Assembly (NCBI GenBank): GCA_945830595.1
Contig: CALZZH010000018.1
Span: 1-21,877, forward strand
DNA from: Avoscillospira sp945864925
GTDB lineage: Bacteria > Bacillota > Clostridia > Oscillospirales > Oscillospiraceae
Direction of reading: 5' to 3'
DNA: 21,877 nucleotides
Shown: piece after piece, positions 21,869 through 21,877 of the stretch
Numbering within the stretch: the first letter of the stretch is position 1
Layout: every line of letters begins with the position of its first letter
Made by a program: the position numbers and the translations under genes
The notes under the pieces: model-generated
Seen by the model: only the letters and a program-made list of their open reading frames with translations
What the model was told of the DNA's origin: nothing
The model's database searches: none

Positions 21869-21877
21869 ATGTACTTT
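21869..21877 (+). CDS. Start of a further gene, cut by the window end
   Basis: AAAGGAGG (21854-21861) stands 7 nt before ATG 21869; only the first three codons (M-Y-F) are visible. The ribosome site and its position just past a terminator make a real gene start likely. The product is unknown. Confidence 0.6.

Overview
The window looks like a chromosomal segment of a G+C-rich anaerobic Firmicute, most likely Clostridia of the Oscillospiraceae type (Flavonifractor / Oscillibacter / Lawsonibacter-like). This is inferred from strong AGGAGG-type ribosome sites, Gram-positive-style promoters, a Bacillus-type nucleoside ABC transporter and pyrimidine-nucleoside phosphorylase, a PrsA-like extracytoplasmic foldase, and a MetV-MetF pair typical of anaerobes with a methyl-tetrahydrofolate (Wood-Ljungdahl-like) branch. 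There is no phage, plasmid, CRISPR or rRNA/tRNA content. The first 46 bases are not biological: they are an Illumina/Nextera transposase adapter with index, so the window starts at an untrimmed contig end.

Layout. 47-190: the last 47 codons of a tRNA-binding (MetRS C-terminal-like) domain, closed by a bidirectional terminator. 268-2235 (minus): a 76-residue protein of unknown function with its own promoter, then a cardiolipin synthase. 2236-2567: a divergent promoter region containing a small structured element bounded by 13-bp direct repeats, which lies in the uvrA leader. 2568-6535 (plus): uvrA translationally coupled to a cysteine desulfurase. 6618-7091: a stand-alone CBS-pair protein with its own promoter.

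7340-10653 (plus): a three-gene unit made of an unusual cytoplasmic fusion protein (ParB/sulfiredoxin-like N-terminus joined to a BMP/PnrA nucleoside-binding domain), a metallophosphoesterase and a YbaK/ProX-type aminoacyl-tRNA deacylase, ending at a strong terminator. 10875-16524 (plus): a nucleoside uptake and salvage cluster with an ABC ATPase, two permeases, pyrimidine-nucleoside phosphorylase and uridine kinase. Imported pyrimidine nucleosides would be either split to base plus sugar-1-phosphate or phosphorylated to the monophosphate. The cluster contains no secreted solute-binding protein; the only BMP-type domain nearby is the signal-peptide-less fusion just upstream. This is the most interesting feature of the window.

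16583-19796 (minus, convergent with the salvage cluster and sharing a terminator): an envelope operon of a SurA-N-like exported protein without a PPIase domain, its larger zinc-ribbon/membrane-anchored PpiC paralogue, and a diacylglycerol-kinase-type lipid kinase. 20052-21625 (plus): metV and metF, preceded by a 13-codon upstream ORF that overlaps the metV start. The window ends with hairpins, a terminator, and the first three codons of another gene.
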